Shown here: positions 22,713 to 34,752 of the stretch, piece after piece
How positions within the stretch are numbered: the first letter of the stretch is position 1
How the letters are laid out: every line of letters begins with the position of its first letter
Source of the DNA: Daucus carota subsp. sativus
Lineage: Eukaryota > Streptophyta > Magnoliopsida > Apiales > Apiaceae
Length of the DNA stretch: 64,000 bases
Direction of reading: 5' to 3'
NCBI RefSeq assembly: GCF_001625215.2
Contig: NC_030383.2
Coordinates: 63,354,949-63,418,948 of the forward strand
The notes under the pieces: generated by a model
Seen by the model: only the letters and a program-made list of their open reading frames with translations
What the model was told of the DNA's origin: nothing
The model's database searches: none
Made by a program: the position numbers and the translations under genes

Positions 22713-22828
22713 GGTTAAGAGCTTATCCTCTGTCGTCCCAGGTCCTGGGTTCGACCCTGGCTCACCCCGAGAGTTTCGTAGAACAGATACTCATTATAAG
22801 GCTATAAGCCATATTTGTCAAAAAAAAA
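22713..22828 (+). mobile_element. tRNA-derived SINE
   Basis: The start GGTTAAGAGCTTATCC resembles a pol III A box and GGTTCGACCCT (22748-22758) is a good B box. It ends in an A run and is flanked by the 9-bp direct repeat AAGTTGTAT (22704-22712 and 22827-22835). It is too long, and lacks the 3' half of a tRNA fold, so it is not a tRNA gene. Confidence 0.8.
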
Positions 22829-23162
22829 GTTGTATAGGCAATATGCATTGCAAAATCAGCAACAGAATATATACTAATTAATTACCTGATATCGGTTTGA
22901 ACAAATACTTTCTATGTAGTTGTAATATTAGTCTTCTTTAAAAGTTATCATGAGGGAAGATATATATTGTGATGCGGGGGAAATATTGTAACCGAAAATA
23001 ATTATAATTCTAAAAATTTCCATTATACACTTTTTTTAGTGTTCGTACGTGGTAAGTACTTCAGACGACATTTCTCGCGTATGCCTCCAATTAAGAATTT
23101 GATGTTCAGCCTAGTCCTAAACTAAAATTATTATAAATGTGTAATTCAAAATTATATTGCTG

Positions 23163-23308
23163 GTAGGCTCTGAGATTAACCTTAAACAAAAACAACTCAG
23201 TGGAACGCTTTCCGAGTTTGGTTTCACTTCATTTCCAAATCTCAACAATCTCAACATAGCACGAAACAACTTTTACGGTCCAATACCACCAGCCATTAAG
23301 AATTCTAT
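23163..23308 (+). pseudogene. RLP-E, fragment 1 (N-terminal LRRs)
   Basis: It encodes GSEINLKQKQLSGTLSEFGF and then FPNLNNLNIARNNFYGPIPP, the first two LRRs of the family. The signal peptide and N-cap are missing and homology ends at 23308 in unrelated AT-rich sequence. Confidence 0.8.
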
Positions 23309-24150
23309 TTTAATATGTAACATTCTATTTTCTAAAATAATAAATATTTTTTTTAATAGTTGGTCAAAAATTAGTCAATTTGACTTCTCAAAAAGCAGAA
23401 AGGACATGTAAATTGAGACGGGGGAGTATTTAACGGAATTCAACGAAAGGTGTGCGTATCGTTCTTGAAATGTAAAAATAGGTGGTGCAATTCGAGTTTC
23501 CAAACCTATGGGTACAATATCGTTTTTAAACGTAAGCTAGGGGGTCCAAATTACAATTACATGTATATATAGTGACTTAACGGAGTGCATATAGTTAACG
23601 GAAGTTAACGGCAGGGAGTGCATCTCGGGCTTGAATAGTAAAGATAAAAGGTGCGAGTTGAGTTTCTCAAAGTATGAGTACAATATCGTTTTTGAATGAT
23701 AGTTAAGGGGTGCGATATGCAATTACCTCAAAAAAATATGATCATTAGTATATTATATTAGTATCCACACACTTATATCTCAAAATCTATCCTCCAAAAT
23801 TATCATCTATATAGGCTAGCCACATAAAATAAAAATTTAAAGATATTAGATATTTAGTTATTTCAATTATATAATTTTTCCACGCAAAATAACAAAATAT
23901 CTTTATCAACTTATTATTTATGAGTTAAATATTCAACTTATATAATTCGGGCATGCTGGGTATAAATAGAAGTGTAACGCCTAATTTCCGGGGTCTGGGA
24001 GTAGTTAGCGGGGTATGAGAGAGCAGGCTATTTAGAAGTCTTGGTCATGAAAACTTCCAAGCTAACTTCGACAACGGAATCTTCTGAGGCTACTATTCTA
24101 AAGCACGCATAATCATTGTATTCATTTTCCTCTAACACTGGCAAAAAGTC
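23309..24150. other. Repeat-derived spacer with orphan RLP upstream region
   Basis: 23420-23730 contains GGTGC / TTAACGG repeats resembling those at 31580-31760, probably an old transposon. 23735-23975 matches the upstream regions of RLP-F (27160-27390) and RLP-K (61770-61975), including a TATA box TATAAATAG at 23961-23969 followed by AAGTGTAACGCC, but no ATG or signal peptide follows. Confidence 0.55.
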
Positions 24151-24154
24151 TATT

Positions 24155-24975
24155 TAAGCAAATGAAATACAAACAACTGAGTGGAATGCTGACCGAAAGT
24201 CTTTTTGGCTGAGCTTATGATTTATTAGTACATGATTAATATGATAAGCTAAGCTGAGAGCATAAGATATCGTGTGTATAATTTTGTGTTTATTAATGAC
24301 TTATAAATTATTAAAAATATAATAAGAAAAATAAAAATGATTTATAACTAATTTATGTTTTATGAGTAATTTTTATTAGAAAAAAGTTTTAAAAAATTAT
24401 TTCACTGAAAAAAAATCCTCCAACTAACTTTTGGCTCTAAGTCAGTTTTTGATTTATTTATGATTTTAAGTCGGATTCTGATTTTTACACAAACAGAAAA
24501 TTTCCAGCTTAAAGTTAAAAACAACTTTAAGCTCCGGTTTTAAACCTCTGAGTTTGGTTTCACTTCATTTACAAATCTCAACAATTTCACCATCAAACAC
24601 AATGACTTCTCCAATCTCCGGTCCAGTTCACCAGCCATTGAGAATTTGGCACAACTTCAATTCCATACCAGGTTAGTCGGCTTCGGAGATTACACGTCTT
24701 AGACCTGTCAAATACAAATTTCAATCTCCAAACTGGTCCGATTTATCTTCTATGCATTTTGTTGAGTCCGGCTCATCTAAAACCTGAAGGTGTTAGAAGA
24801 AACCCGAATGAATCTTATATATGAATCTTATATATGCTATATTTAAACAATTCTGAGCACACTCAACCTTGGTATTAATAATATCGTGTCGATAATTCCA
24901 GAATTTATATCTAATTCTCATAGCCTAACTTTCCTTGACCTTTCCATATAACAAATTTACAGTTAATCCTGTGCT
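24155..24975 (+). pseudogene. RLP-E, fragment 2 interrupted by a MITE
   Basis: KQLSGMLTE-coding sequence stops at about 24196 and resumes at about 24550 with FGFTSFTNLNNF. Later pieces include a SHL..LHVLDLS-like scrap (24665-24720) and an EFISNSHSLTFL-like LRR (24895-24950). The fragments are out of frame with each other. Confidence 0.7.
24197..24549. mobile_element. MITE inside RLP-E, same family as 56763-57125
   Basis: It starts near TTTTTGGCTGAGCTTATGAT. The interior CAAACTAACTTTTGGCTCTA and TTTTAAGTCGGATTCTGATT stretches closely resemble the element at 56763-57125. The ends are degenerate and a target duplication could not be confirmed. Confidence 0.6.
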
Positions 24976-25339
24976 TGAATCAGTATTTGCAACCAAAATT
25001 ATGCAATTATAGTGCAGGTAGTCTTCCAGTTCTTCCTACTCTATGCTATAATTTCATTTGATACCAATAATTTTACGCTCTACACTCCAGGATGAGCTCG
25101 CATATTATTGACAGCAATAATCCTTCCAACACTTTGTGATGCAAAGCAGGGGGGCGCCTGTATTTTCATATGTCTATATTATTGGAGATTAAAGTTGTGT
25201 GGACAATTGTGTTGATAATTTGCCCAATGTTAACAGGGATAGGTTGGCTTAAAAATATATAAGGTCACTTGTGCATCGCTGTTCACACACTTAGACCCTG
25301 TTTGTGTAAGCTTTAAGTCCGGGCTCAAGCAATTTCGAC

Positions 25340-25930
25340 TTAATCACTTCCGAGGACCAATACCAACAGCCTTCTCAAAGAGTTGCCAGCTAAGATATCT
25401 AAACATGTATGACAATCAGTTAGAAGGACTATTGCCCCGATCTTTGTCAAACTGTAAGCACTTAAAAATTCTTGACATCGGGAACAATAAAATGGGTGGT
25501 ACATTCCCTTCATGGCTATTTAATCTCGGAGAGCTAGAAATCCTAGTCTTGCGATCAAATAGACTGTACGGTCCTGTAAGTGGAAGGAGCACATCACATC
25601 CATTCCCCAAGTTGCGGATTCTAGATCTCTCCAACAAACAATTCGCGGGCTATTTGCCAATTCTAAACTTTAAGAATATGAAACCAGCTGCTGATGATAA
25701 CGCGTATAGTTATAAAAATAAGTCACAAGGACTAATTAATTACATCTATGAAGCATCTATCTCCTTAAATGTGAAAGGAACAGAGTATGAAGTGAAGAAC
25801 ATTCTTCATATTTACACAGCCATTGATCTATCGTGCAACAAATTTCACGGAGAAGTTCCAAAGAGAGCTTAAATGGCTTGCATTGCTCAATCTATCTCAT
25901 AATAGTCTTGCCGGACATATGTTCTGAATT
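25340..25930 (+). pseudogene. RLP-E, fragment 3 (part of exon 2)
   Basis: An open stretch encodes late LRRs (LEGLLPRSLSNCKHLKILDI, FPSWLFNLGELEILVLRSNR) and the island (YEASISLNVKGTEYEV, ILHIYTAIDLSCNKFHGEVP). It then loses frame at PKRA by a short deletion, continues as LKWLALLNLSHNSL in another frame, and ends at 25930. No helix or tail follows. Homologous breakage is seen at 60615-60725. Confidence 0.85.
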
Positions 25931-27379
25931 ATTATTATGCTTTCATCAATATTTTCAAACATTTCTCAATATGTATTTCAAAGAATTCTCAAGCCCTGGA
26001 ACATTTGGACCGGTCCTTTCGAAGCCAAGATGCCCAGGTTATCATGGCCATGCACAAAAATGAATAAATTATTCCAAGTCTTCCATGACTCATTCCAAGT
26101 CTTCGGAGGAGACCCTGAGCACAAAGATGCTCAGGGTCTCCCCAAGCCTTCCAGGACTCATTCCAAGTCTTCGGAGCACGGCCTCGACTCGCCCTTTCAA
26201 AGATGTGATAGTAGCTCGAGAGTGATATAAATTATTTTCCGGACACTAAAAATAAATAATCAGATCAAATTAATCAATAATAAATTAAGGATGAAATCCA
26301 AATTAATCCTAAATTTTGATAATATATAAAAATTATAATTATAAATTATATAACCAAATCAGAATTGAATTAACTTCCTTGGCACTAAATTGATAAGGAA
26401 AGTATAATAATTTAAATTTAATTGATGAAAAGTCAAAGTCTTCTAATAAATCCATAAAGAATATGATAATCAAAATAACGAAAATTATAATTGAAAAATC
26501 AAAATCATTAGTGTATTGGAATAGTGTTCACACACTTATATATCAAAATTTGTGGTCCAAAAACTATAGCACAATATCCTAAATACACCACATTAAATAT
26601 TAGTTCAAAAATATTCTGTAAATAATTGTTTTCATTCATCATTTTGTTATTTAAAAAACTAATAATTTGGGTTGATGTTAACCTATATTTTAATATATAA
26701 TTATATTATTTTCGTATTATTTTATTTAACTAGAAACAATATTTTTATCAGACATCAATTATATTAAAAGATATAATTTTATTAAAAAAAATTGAATTAA
26801 ATTAATAGGATAACTCTACGCCTCACCAAGTCTACAAGACTCATTTCAAGTCTACCAAGGACCACTACCTCGGTCCTCAACCATTGGGAGATGTGAAAGT
26901 AGCTTGAGAGTGACAAAAATTATTTTCCTCACAATAAAATTTAATATCTGATATAAATTAATTAAATTAGTTAATAATAAATTAAAACTAATCATGAATT
27001 ATGATAATAATTAAATAAATTATAATTAAATTATATAAATCAACTCCAAATGATACAAATGACACTAAACCTTAGTTACTTTATTGGTAAATAAATATAA
27101 TATAATAATCAAATTGATGAAAAATCAAAATCATCTAATAAATTCATAAAAAATATATGATCATTAATATATATTATATTAGTATCCACACACTTATATT
27201 TCAAAATCTATCCTCCAAACTTATCATCTCTGTAAACTAGCCACATAAAATAAAAATTTAAAGATATTAGATATTTAGTTATTTTCATTATATAATTTTT
27301 CCACACTAAACAACAAAATATCTTTATCAAATTAGTATTTATGAGTTAAATATTCAAGTTATAAATCCAGCATGCAGCG
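25931..27379. repeat. Upstream segment of RLP-F, duplicated before RLP-K
   Basis: This stretch is collinear with 60720-61975: shared blocks include TATGTTCTGAATTATTATTA, GATGTGAAAGTAGCTTGAGA and the region just before the RLP-F and RLP-K promoters. It contains three CCAAGTCTT-type blocks (about 26085-26115, 26140-26180 and 26825-26870). No gene is present. Confidence 0.75.
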
Positions 27380-27388
27380 TATAAATAG
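27380..27388 (+). promoter_or_regulatory. TATA box of RLP-F, unusually close to the ATG
   Basis: TATAAATAG ends only 7 bp before ATG 27396. The other copies have 30-50 bp of leader in between, so the leader (AAGTGTGGTATT...) appears deleted here. Confidence 0.6.
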
Positions 27389-27395
27389 GAGAAAC

Positions 27396-30004
27396 ATGGC
27401 ACACTCTGCAAAGCCTTCTCACCTTCTTCTCTTTGTTTTCTTTCTCTCATCACTTGAATCCATTCTTGCAACAACACGAGAAGGAGAAGCTCTTGTGAAA
27501 TGGAAGAATAGCCTAGCCCCGTCTTCTTTTCTTGATTCTTGGTCACTCACTCATCTCGATAATCTTTGTAACTGGACTGGCATTACTTGTAACTCTGCAG
27601 GTTCAGTCTCTGAGATTTACCTTTATGAGAAACAACTTGATGGAATGTTGTCGGAGTTTGGTTTCACTTCATTTCCAAATCTCAACAATCTCACCCTCGC
27701 ATACAACTTCTTCTCCGGTCCAATACCACCAGCCATTGAGAATTTAACACAGCTTCAATATCTTGATTTGAGAAATAATTATCTAGATGGTCCCATTCCT
27801 TTCCAGGTTAGCCATCTTCAGAGCTTGCTCATCTTAAACCTGTCAGAGAATGCATTGCAAGCTCCAAATTGGTCCCATTTCTCTCCCATGCCTTTTTTGC
27901 GCATCCTCAACCTCAGTCACAATCCTCTTGCGTCGAAATTCCCAGATTTTATATCCAATTCTCATAGCCTGACTCACCTTAGCCTTAATTATAACGAGTT
28001 TACTGGTGATTTAGCACGTGAATCAATATTTGCCAATCTGCATAATCTTGAAGTCCTCAGTCTTAATGGCAATTCTTTTGAGGGGCCATTTCCACCAGAT
28101 ATATTCAAGCTTTCAAGATTAAAACGTCTCTTCCTGGCAGTTAACAAATTTTCAGGTTCAATTCCCAATGACATAAGGTTACTTTGTGATCTTGAATACC
28201 TATATTTAGGCAACAATTCTTTTGAAGGACCGCTTCCACCAAATTTATTCAAGCTTTCGAAATTAAAGCGTCTTTTTCTTTGGAGTAATAAGTTTACAGG
28301 TTCTATTTCCAATGATATAGGTTTGCTTTCTGAACTTGAAACCCTCAATCTTCAATTTAATTTTTTTGAGGGGCCGCTTCCCCCACATATATTTAGGCTC
28401 TCTAAGTTAACAGGTCTAGAACTCGGAGACAATAGAAATTTATTTGAAGGAAGTAATATTCCTATCGGACTGGGACTCTTGACTAACCTCAGGTACTTAG
28501 ATTTACATTTCAGTAATCTCAGTGGCTATATTCCATCTGACATTGGAAACCTGAAGCTACTAGTACTTCTTAGTCTCGGTTCTAATCAATTGACTGGACC
28601 GCTTTCAAAGATCGTTTCTAATCTCACAAATCTTATATTCCTTGATGTAAGTGATAATAGTCTTAGTGGAAATATTCAGAGTGACTTGTGGAAATATAAC
28701 CATCATCCTACTTTGGAATACATCGATTTTAGTGGGAACCATTTTACAGGTATATTTTTTCTCTATAGATCTTTTCCTTTTGTCATATGTAACTAAGCTA
28801 GTAATCTGATTATTGCAGTTTTACCGAAGTTTCAACAATCTTGACAGGTGAGCTTCCAACAACAATTTGCAATGTCACTTCCCTTTCGGTTCTTGATTTG
28901 TCAAATAATGAATTAAGTGGTGCACTTCCAAACTGTTTCGGGAATCTTGCTGATGGATTGCTTTACATTAATCTTGCTAATAATCAGTTTCGAGGAACAA
29001 TACCAACTACTATCTCCAGGAGTTGTCAGCTGACATATCTAAACATGGATAATAATGAGTTTGAAGGACTGTTGCACCCATCTTTGGCGAACTGTAAGCA
29101 CTTGAGAATTCTTGATATTGGCAATAATAAAATAGGTGGTACATTTCCGTCATGGCTTTATGTACTTGGAGAGCTAGAAGTCCTTCTCTTGCGATCAAAT
29201 AAACTCTATGGCACAATAAGTGGAAGGAGCATTGAAGATCCCTTCCCCAAGTTGCGGATTGTGGATCTGTCCAACAATCAATTCACAGGCCATTTGCCAA
29301 TTCAATACTTTAAGAATATGAAATCAACTGATAATTTGTATCGTTATCAGAATTCCACAAAAGTTTTTTCTTTCCATTATGAAGCATCTGTCTCATTAAC
29401 TGTGAAGGGAACAGAGTATGAAGTGAAAAATATCCTTCATATTTACACAGCCATTGATCTGTCCTGCAACAAGTTTCAAGGAGAAATTCCTGACGTTATT
29501 GGAGAGCTTAGATGGCTTGCATTGCTCAACTTATCTCATAATAGTCTGACAGGACCTATCCCATCATTACTGCGAAATATGAAAGGACTCCAATCTTTAG
29601 ATTTGTCTTCAAATCAACTGACAGGGGCTATTCCACCTCAGTTAACTGCACTGACATTTCTAGAGGTCTTAAACCTCTCGGGAAACCATCTTAGTGGAGG
29701 GATTCCTCAGAAAGGACAGTTCAGCACATTCAACAATGATTCTTATCTAGGAAACTCAGCGTTATGTGGATCACCATTGACGAAGAAATGTGCAAACACA
29801 GCATCACCTCCACAAGAAGTCGGAAATGTTGATGAAGATGATGCGGGTGATGAATTGACATGGGAAGCAATCTTGATGGGATATGGATGTGGACTGATAT
29901 GTGGATTGTCATCTGCGTACATTGTTCTCAAACTAGGAAAGCCTTGGTGGTTTGTGAGATATATCGAAGTACTGCAATTGAAGTTGATGAAAAGATATGC
30001 ATGA
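27396..30004 (+). CDS. RLP-F: intact LRR receptor-like protein
   Basis: LRR receptor-like protein of 836 residues from exons 27396-28749 and 28848-30004 (intron 28750-28847, GT-AG, phase 1), with no break. It has a signal peptide (MAHSAKPSHLLLFVFFLSS), N-cap CNWTGITC, about 25 LRRs, an island (FHYEASVSLTVKGTEYEV, ILHIYTAIDLSCNKFQGEIP), an acidic spacer (VDEDDAGDE), a helix at about 791-812 with GYGCGLICG, and the tail KPWWFVRYIEVLQLKLMKRYA. Exon 2 is almost identical to that of G and A and very close to K, so these form one young subfamily; D and H are more distant. It is coding-intact, but its promoter has lost the leader, so expression is doubtful. The ATG is supported by paralogues; the ATG at 27372 lies before the TATA box and is unlikely. 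Confidence 0.92.
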
Positions 30005-31784
30005 AGAATGGTACTAGCCGATCAAGATGAACTCGAAAGTTGTGGTCCTTGTGGACATTTCTGAACCAGTAGTGTTCTATTCTCTTTGTGGCTGCATAAG
30101 TATTTGGTATTGTGTAATGTTCTGTTTGGTCTTGAATCATAATAATTTTTCTTTCTTCAGGGGTATTTATAATATAAACCTTGGTATTGTGTACTAGCTG
30201 TAATATTCTGTTTGATCAATGTTTATACCAGTAATTTTATGCTCCGCACTGCATCATGCAGCTCTCATATTATCTTCATATGTGTATTTATTTGGATATT
30301 AAAAACATATGGGATATGTGTTAACAGGGACAGCTCCCAAGTCTTGGATAGACTCTTTCCAAGTCTTCCGAGGTCCTATAGGTTTAAATTAGTCCATTAT
30401 CTGCATACTAATTTGTCCAACTGAAAAATCAAGGATATTATGTATTAACTGTTTTAATAACAATTTACAAGTATAAATTTCATATATTTTTTCATAGAAT
30501 ATAAATTAGTTGACGTACTAAAATCACTAGTCAAATTAATTTAAATAAATATATTGAAAAGATGATAATAAAATTATGGTAATTTATCACTACAACAATT
30601 CTGGACATTAATTATATGTATACTTAAATATATTGAAAAGATGATAATATAGTAGAATACAAATGGTTATGATTCCGTAGTAACTACACCGTCGTAAGTT
30701 CACATAATTATATAATTATAGTTATTTGAAAACGAAAAATAAATGAGAAAATATATAGTGACCAAATATGAATCAATCTAAAATTTTCATTATGGAGATC
30801 GTAAGAAACGTGATGAAGAACTGGAATGAGAATTCCTTACAAAACATTTGGGTTATATTATCAATGATGAATGTTGTATATTATACCTATGATTTCAAGT
30901 CTCATACAAAATTATATTGCTCATAGTCTTTCGATCAGTTCTTACTAGTGTATGCAATAGTTTCTCATTCCATACCAGTTATTTTATGCTCTGCACTGCC
31001 TTATGCGCGCAGCTATCATATTACTGACAGCTAACCTCCTTCCAACACTTTGCCATGCGAAGCCTGAAGATTAAAGTTAACAGGGATAGGTCTTCTTCTC
31101 TCCCAAGTCTTGGACGGACTCTTTCCAAGTCTTCTGAGGACCCATCGGCTCAGATCCGTCCATTAAAAATTTATTATTGATTACTTATTATTATTGATTG
31201 ATCTAAGATTCCAAAGACATGTTCCCGTAATTTTCAGACTTAGCCAGTTGGTGTGGGCAGAAGTTTTAGAAATAGTAGATTATGGGGATTTTATTTATTC
31301 TAACCAATTTTGAGTTATTTATTTTCTTCAAAAAAATCAATACTTATTTTTTATTGTTATGCGGAATTCCAATAAATATTAAAATATATAATTTTGATTA
31401 TTATCATAAATTTATTTATTCAATAAATATTATTATACTATTATGGAAACATTTTATTTTGTAATGTATAGTACACCCTTATCCCACCAACAAAACTACA
31501 TCACAAACAAATTATATCATATTTAATTTAATAAACTCAAATAATTTAATTTATGTAACAACTCTATAAAATTAGAGTGATTGATACTTTGCACCCCTTA
31601 TGTTTAAGCGTTTTTTCAATTTGGTTTCAAACAATTTTTTTGGCAGTATGCACCCCAAAATTTGAAAATTGCTTCGCTTTGCACCCTTTTAATCGCTCTC
31701 CGTTTAATTGATATTGACCGTTAAAGACTTAAAGTTGACAGATATGGGTTTACATTTTCAACACCACAATTTTAATTTTTTTTC
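30005..31784. other. 3' flank of RLP-F and upstream region of RLP-G
   Basis: 30014-30180 is the conserved 3' flank. 30230-30380 and 30930-31160 are two copies of the flank module with CCAAGTCTT blocks. 30589 begins CACTACAACAATTCTGG, perhaps a decayed CACTA end. A 23-bp stretch AATATATTGAAAAGATGATA occurs at about 30549 and 30628. 31575-31760 is a repeat with TTTGCACCCCTTATG-type motifs. No gene was found. Confidence 0.5.
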
Positions 31785-34636
31785 ATGGGTATTTTGAAAT
31801 ATTCAGACGACTGGGATGATTCAAGTGTCTTCATGTTAGACAGTGCGATAGGTCGGTCGAGGGGTTTTCAGAAACTGGGACCAAAGATTGGCGCCATCAG
31901 ATTGGATTTATATCATTGGAAACTCTCTGTACACCTCTATAGAAACTGGGACCAAAGACAAGAGGGAGAAGCTCTTGTGAAATGGAAGAATAGCCTAGCC
32001 CCGTCTTCTTCTCTCGACTCTTGGTCCCTCACCAATCTCGATAATCTTTGTAACTGGACTGGCATTAATTGTAACTCTGCAGGTTCAGTCTCTGAGATTA
32101 ACCTTTGTGAGAAACAACTTGATGGAATGCTGTCTGAGTTTGGTTTCACTTCATTTCCAAATCTCAACAATCTCACCCTCGCAGCTAACTACTTCTCCGG
32201 TCCAATACCACCAGCCATTGAGAATTTAACACAGCTTCAATATCTTGATTTGAGAAATAATTATCTAGATGGTCCATTCCGTTCCAGGTTAGCCATCTTC
32301 AGAGCTTGCTCATCTTAAACCTGTCACAGAATGCATTGCAAGCTCCAAATTGGTCCGATTTCTCTCCCATGCCTTTCTTGCGCATCCTCAACCTCAGTAG
32401 CAATCCTCTTGCGTCGAAATTCCCAGATTTTATATCCAGTTCTCATAGCCTGACTCACCTTAGCCTTAATTATAACGAGTTTACTGGTGATTTGGTACGT
32501 GAATCAGTATTTGCCGATCTGCATAATCTTGAAAAGCTCAGTCTTGTTGGCAATTCTTTCGAGGGGCCATTTCCGCCAGATATATTCAGGCTTTCCAAAT
32601 TAAAACATCTTAGCCTGTCAGATAACAAACTTTCAGGTTCAATTCCCAATGACATAAGGTTGCTTTGTGATCTTGAATACCTATATTTAGCCAACAATTC
32701 CTTTGAAGGACCGCTTCCACCAAAAATATTCAAGCTTTCAAAATTAAAAAATCTTGTTATTTGGGGTAATAAGTTTTCAGGTTCTGTTTCCAACGATATA
32801 GGTTTGCTTTCTGAGCTTGAAAGCCTCTATCTTGACTCCAATTTTTTTGAGGGGCCGCTTCCGTCAAATATATTCAAGCTCTCCAAATTAAGGATTCTTT
32901 TCCTTTGGCATAATAACTTTTCAGGTTCTATTTCTAAGGATATAGGTTTGCTTTCTGGACTTGAAACCCTCTATCTTGACTCTACTTTTTTTGAGGGTCC
33001 GCTTCCCCCACATATATTCAAGCTTTCCAAATTAACAAGTCTTGACCTCGCATACAATAGAAATTTATTTGAAGGAAGTATTCCTATTGGACTGGGACTC
33101 TTGACTAACCTCAGATACTTGAGTCTATCTTCCACTAATCTCGGTGGCTATATTCCATCTGAAATTGGAAACCTGAAGCTACTAGAAGTTCTTGAACTCA
33201 GTTCTAATCAATTGAATGGACCGCTTTCAAAGATCATTTCTAATCTCACAAATCTCACAGTTCTTGATGTAAATGATAATAGTCTTCGTGGAAATATTCA
33301 GAGTGACTTGTGGAAATATGACGATCATCCAACTTTGGAATACATCGATTTAAGTGGGAACCATTTTACGGGTATAGTTTTTCTCTATAGATCTTTTCCT
33401 AATCTCATATGTAACTAAGCTAGTAATCTGATTATTGCAGTTTCACCAAAGTTTCAACAATCTTGACAGGTGAGCTTCCAACAACAATTTGCAATGTCAC
33501 TTCCCTTTTGGTTCTTGATTTGTCAAATAATGAATTAATTAGTGGTGCACTTCCAAACTGTTTCGGGAATCTTGCTGATAGATTGCTTTTCATTAATCTT
33601 GCTAATAATCAGTTTCTCCAGGAGTTGTCAGCTGACATATCTAAACATGGATAATAATGAGTTTGAAGGATTGTTACCCCCATCTTTGGCGAACTGTAAG
33701 CACTTCAAAATTCTTGATATTGGCAATAATAAAATAGGTGGTGCATTTCCGTCATGGCTTTATGTACTTGGAGAGCTGGAAGTCCTTGTCTTGCGATCAA
33801 ATAAACTCTATGGTACAATAAGTGGAAGGAGCATAGAAGATCCCTTCCCCAAGTTGCGGATTGTGGATCTGTCCAACAATCAATTCACAGGCCATTTGCC
33901 AATTCAATACTTTAAGAATATGAAATCAACTGATAATTTGTATCGTTATCAGAATGACACAGGAGATATTTCTTTCCATTATGAAGCATCTGTCTCATTA
34001 ACTGTGAAGGGAACAGAGTATGAAGTGAAAAATATCCTTCATATTTACACAGCCATTGATCTGTCCTGCAACAAGTTTCAAGGAGAAATTCCTGACGTTA
34101 TTGGAGAGCTTAGATGGCTTGCATTGCTCAACTTATCTCATAATAGTCTAACAGGACCTATCCCTTCGTTGCTGAGAAATATGAAAGGACTCCAATCTTT
34201 AGATTTGTCTTCAAATCAACTGACAGGGGCTATTCCACCTCAATTAACTGCATTGACATTTCTAGAGGTCTTGAACCTCTCGGGAAACCATCTTAGTGGA
34301 GAGATTCCTCAGAAAGGGCAGTTCAGCACATTTACAAATGATTCTTATCTAGGAAACTCCGCGTTATGTGGATTACCTTTGACGAAGAAATGTGCAAACA
34401 CAGCATCACCTCCACAAGAAGTCGGAAATGGTGATGAAGATGATGCTTGTGATGAATTGACATGGGAAGCAATTGTGATGGGATATGGATGTGGACTGAT
34501 ATGTGGATTGTCATCTGCGTACATTGTTCTCAAACTAGGAAAGCCTTGGTGGTTTGTGAGATATATCGAAGTACTGCAACTGAAGTTGATGAAAAGATGC
34601 TTGAAGAATGGTACTGGTCGATCAAGACGAACTTGA
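31785..34636 (+). pseudogene. RLP-G: LRR receptor-like protein with lost signal peptide and frameshifts
   Basis: Homology to F and K starts abruptly at about 31962 (EGEALVKWKNSLAPSS). The signal peptide is replaced by unrelated sequence that happens to be open from an ATG at 31785. Lesion 1: one C is missing at about 32273 (after NNYLDGP), shifting the frame. Exon 1 then continues to 33371, and the intron is 33372-33469. Exon 2 starts at 33470. Lesion 2: 23 bp are missing at about 33616, between two TTC copies, shifting the frame again. The rest, with island, helix and tail, is intact but ends in a ten-residue extension because the usual TGA is altered. Almost identical to F elsewhere. Confidence 0.88.
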
Positions 34637-34752
34637 AAGTTGTTGTCCTTGTGGACTTTTCTGAACCAGTAGTGTACTAGCTGCATAAGTATTTGGTATT
34701 ATGTAATATTCTGTTTGGTCGGGAATCATAATGATTTTTCTTGCTTTAGGGG

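Noticed and set aside
22713-22790. Possible tRNA gene (good B box GGTTCGACCCT)
   Set aside because: There is no complementary acceptor stem, the unit runs on to an A tail, and it is flanked by a 9-bp target repeat, so it is a SINE.
31569-31784. Possible regulatory RNA in the TTTGCACCCC repeat before RLP-G
   Set aside because: A related stretch occurs at 23420-23730 without any gene nearby; better explained as a dispersed repeat.
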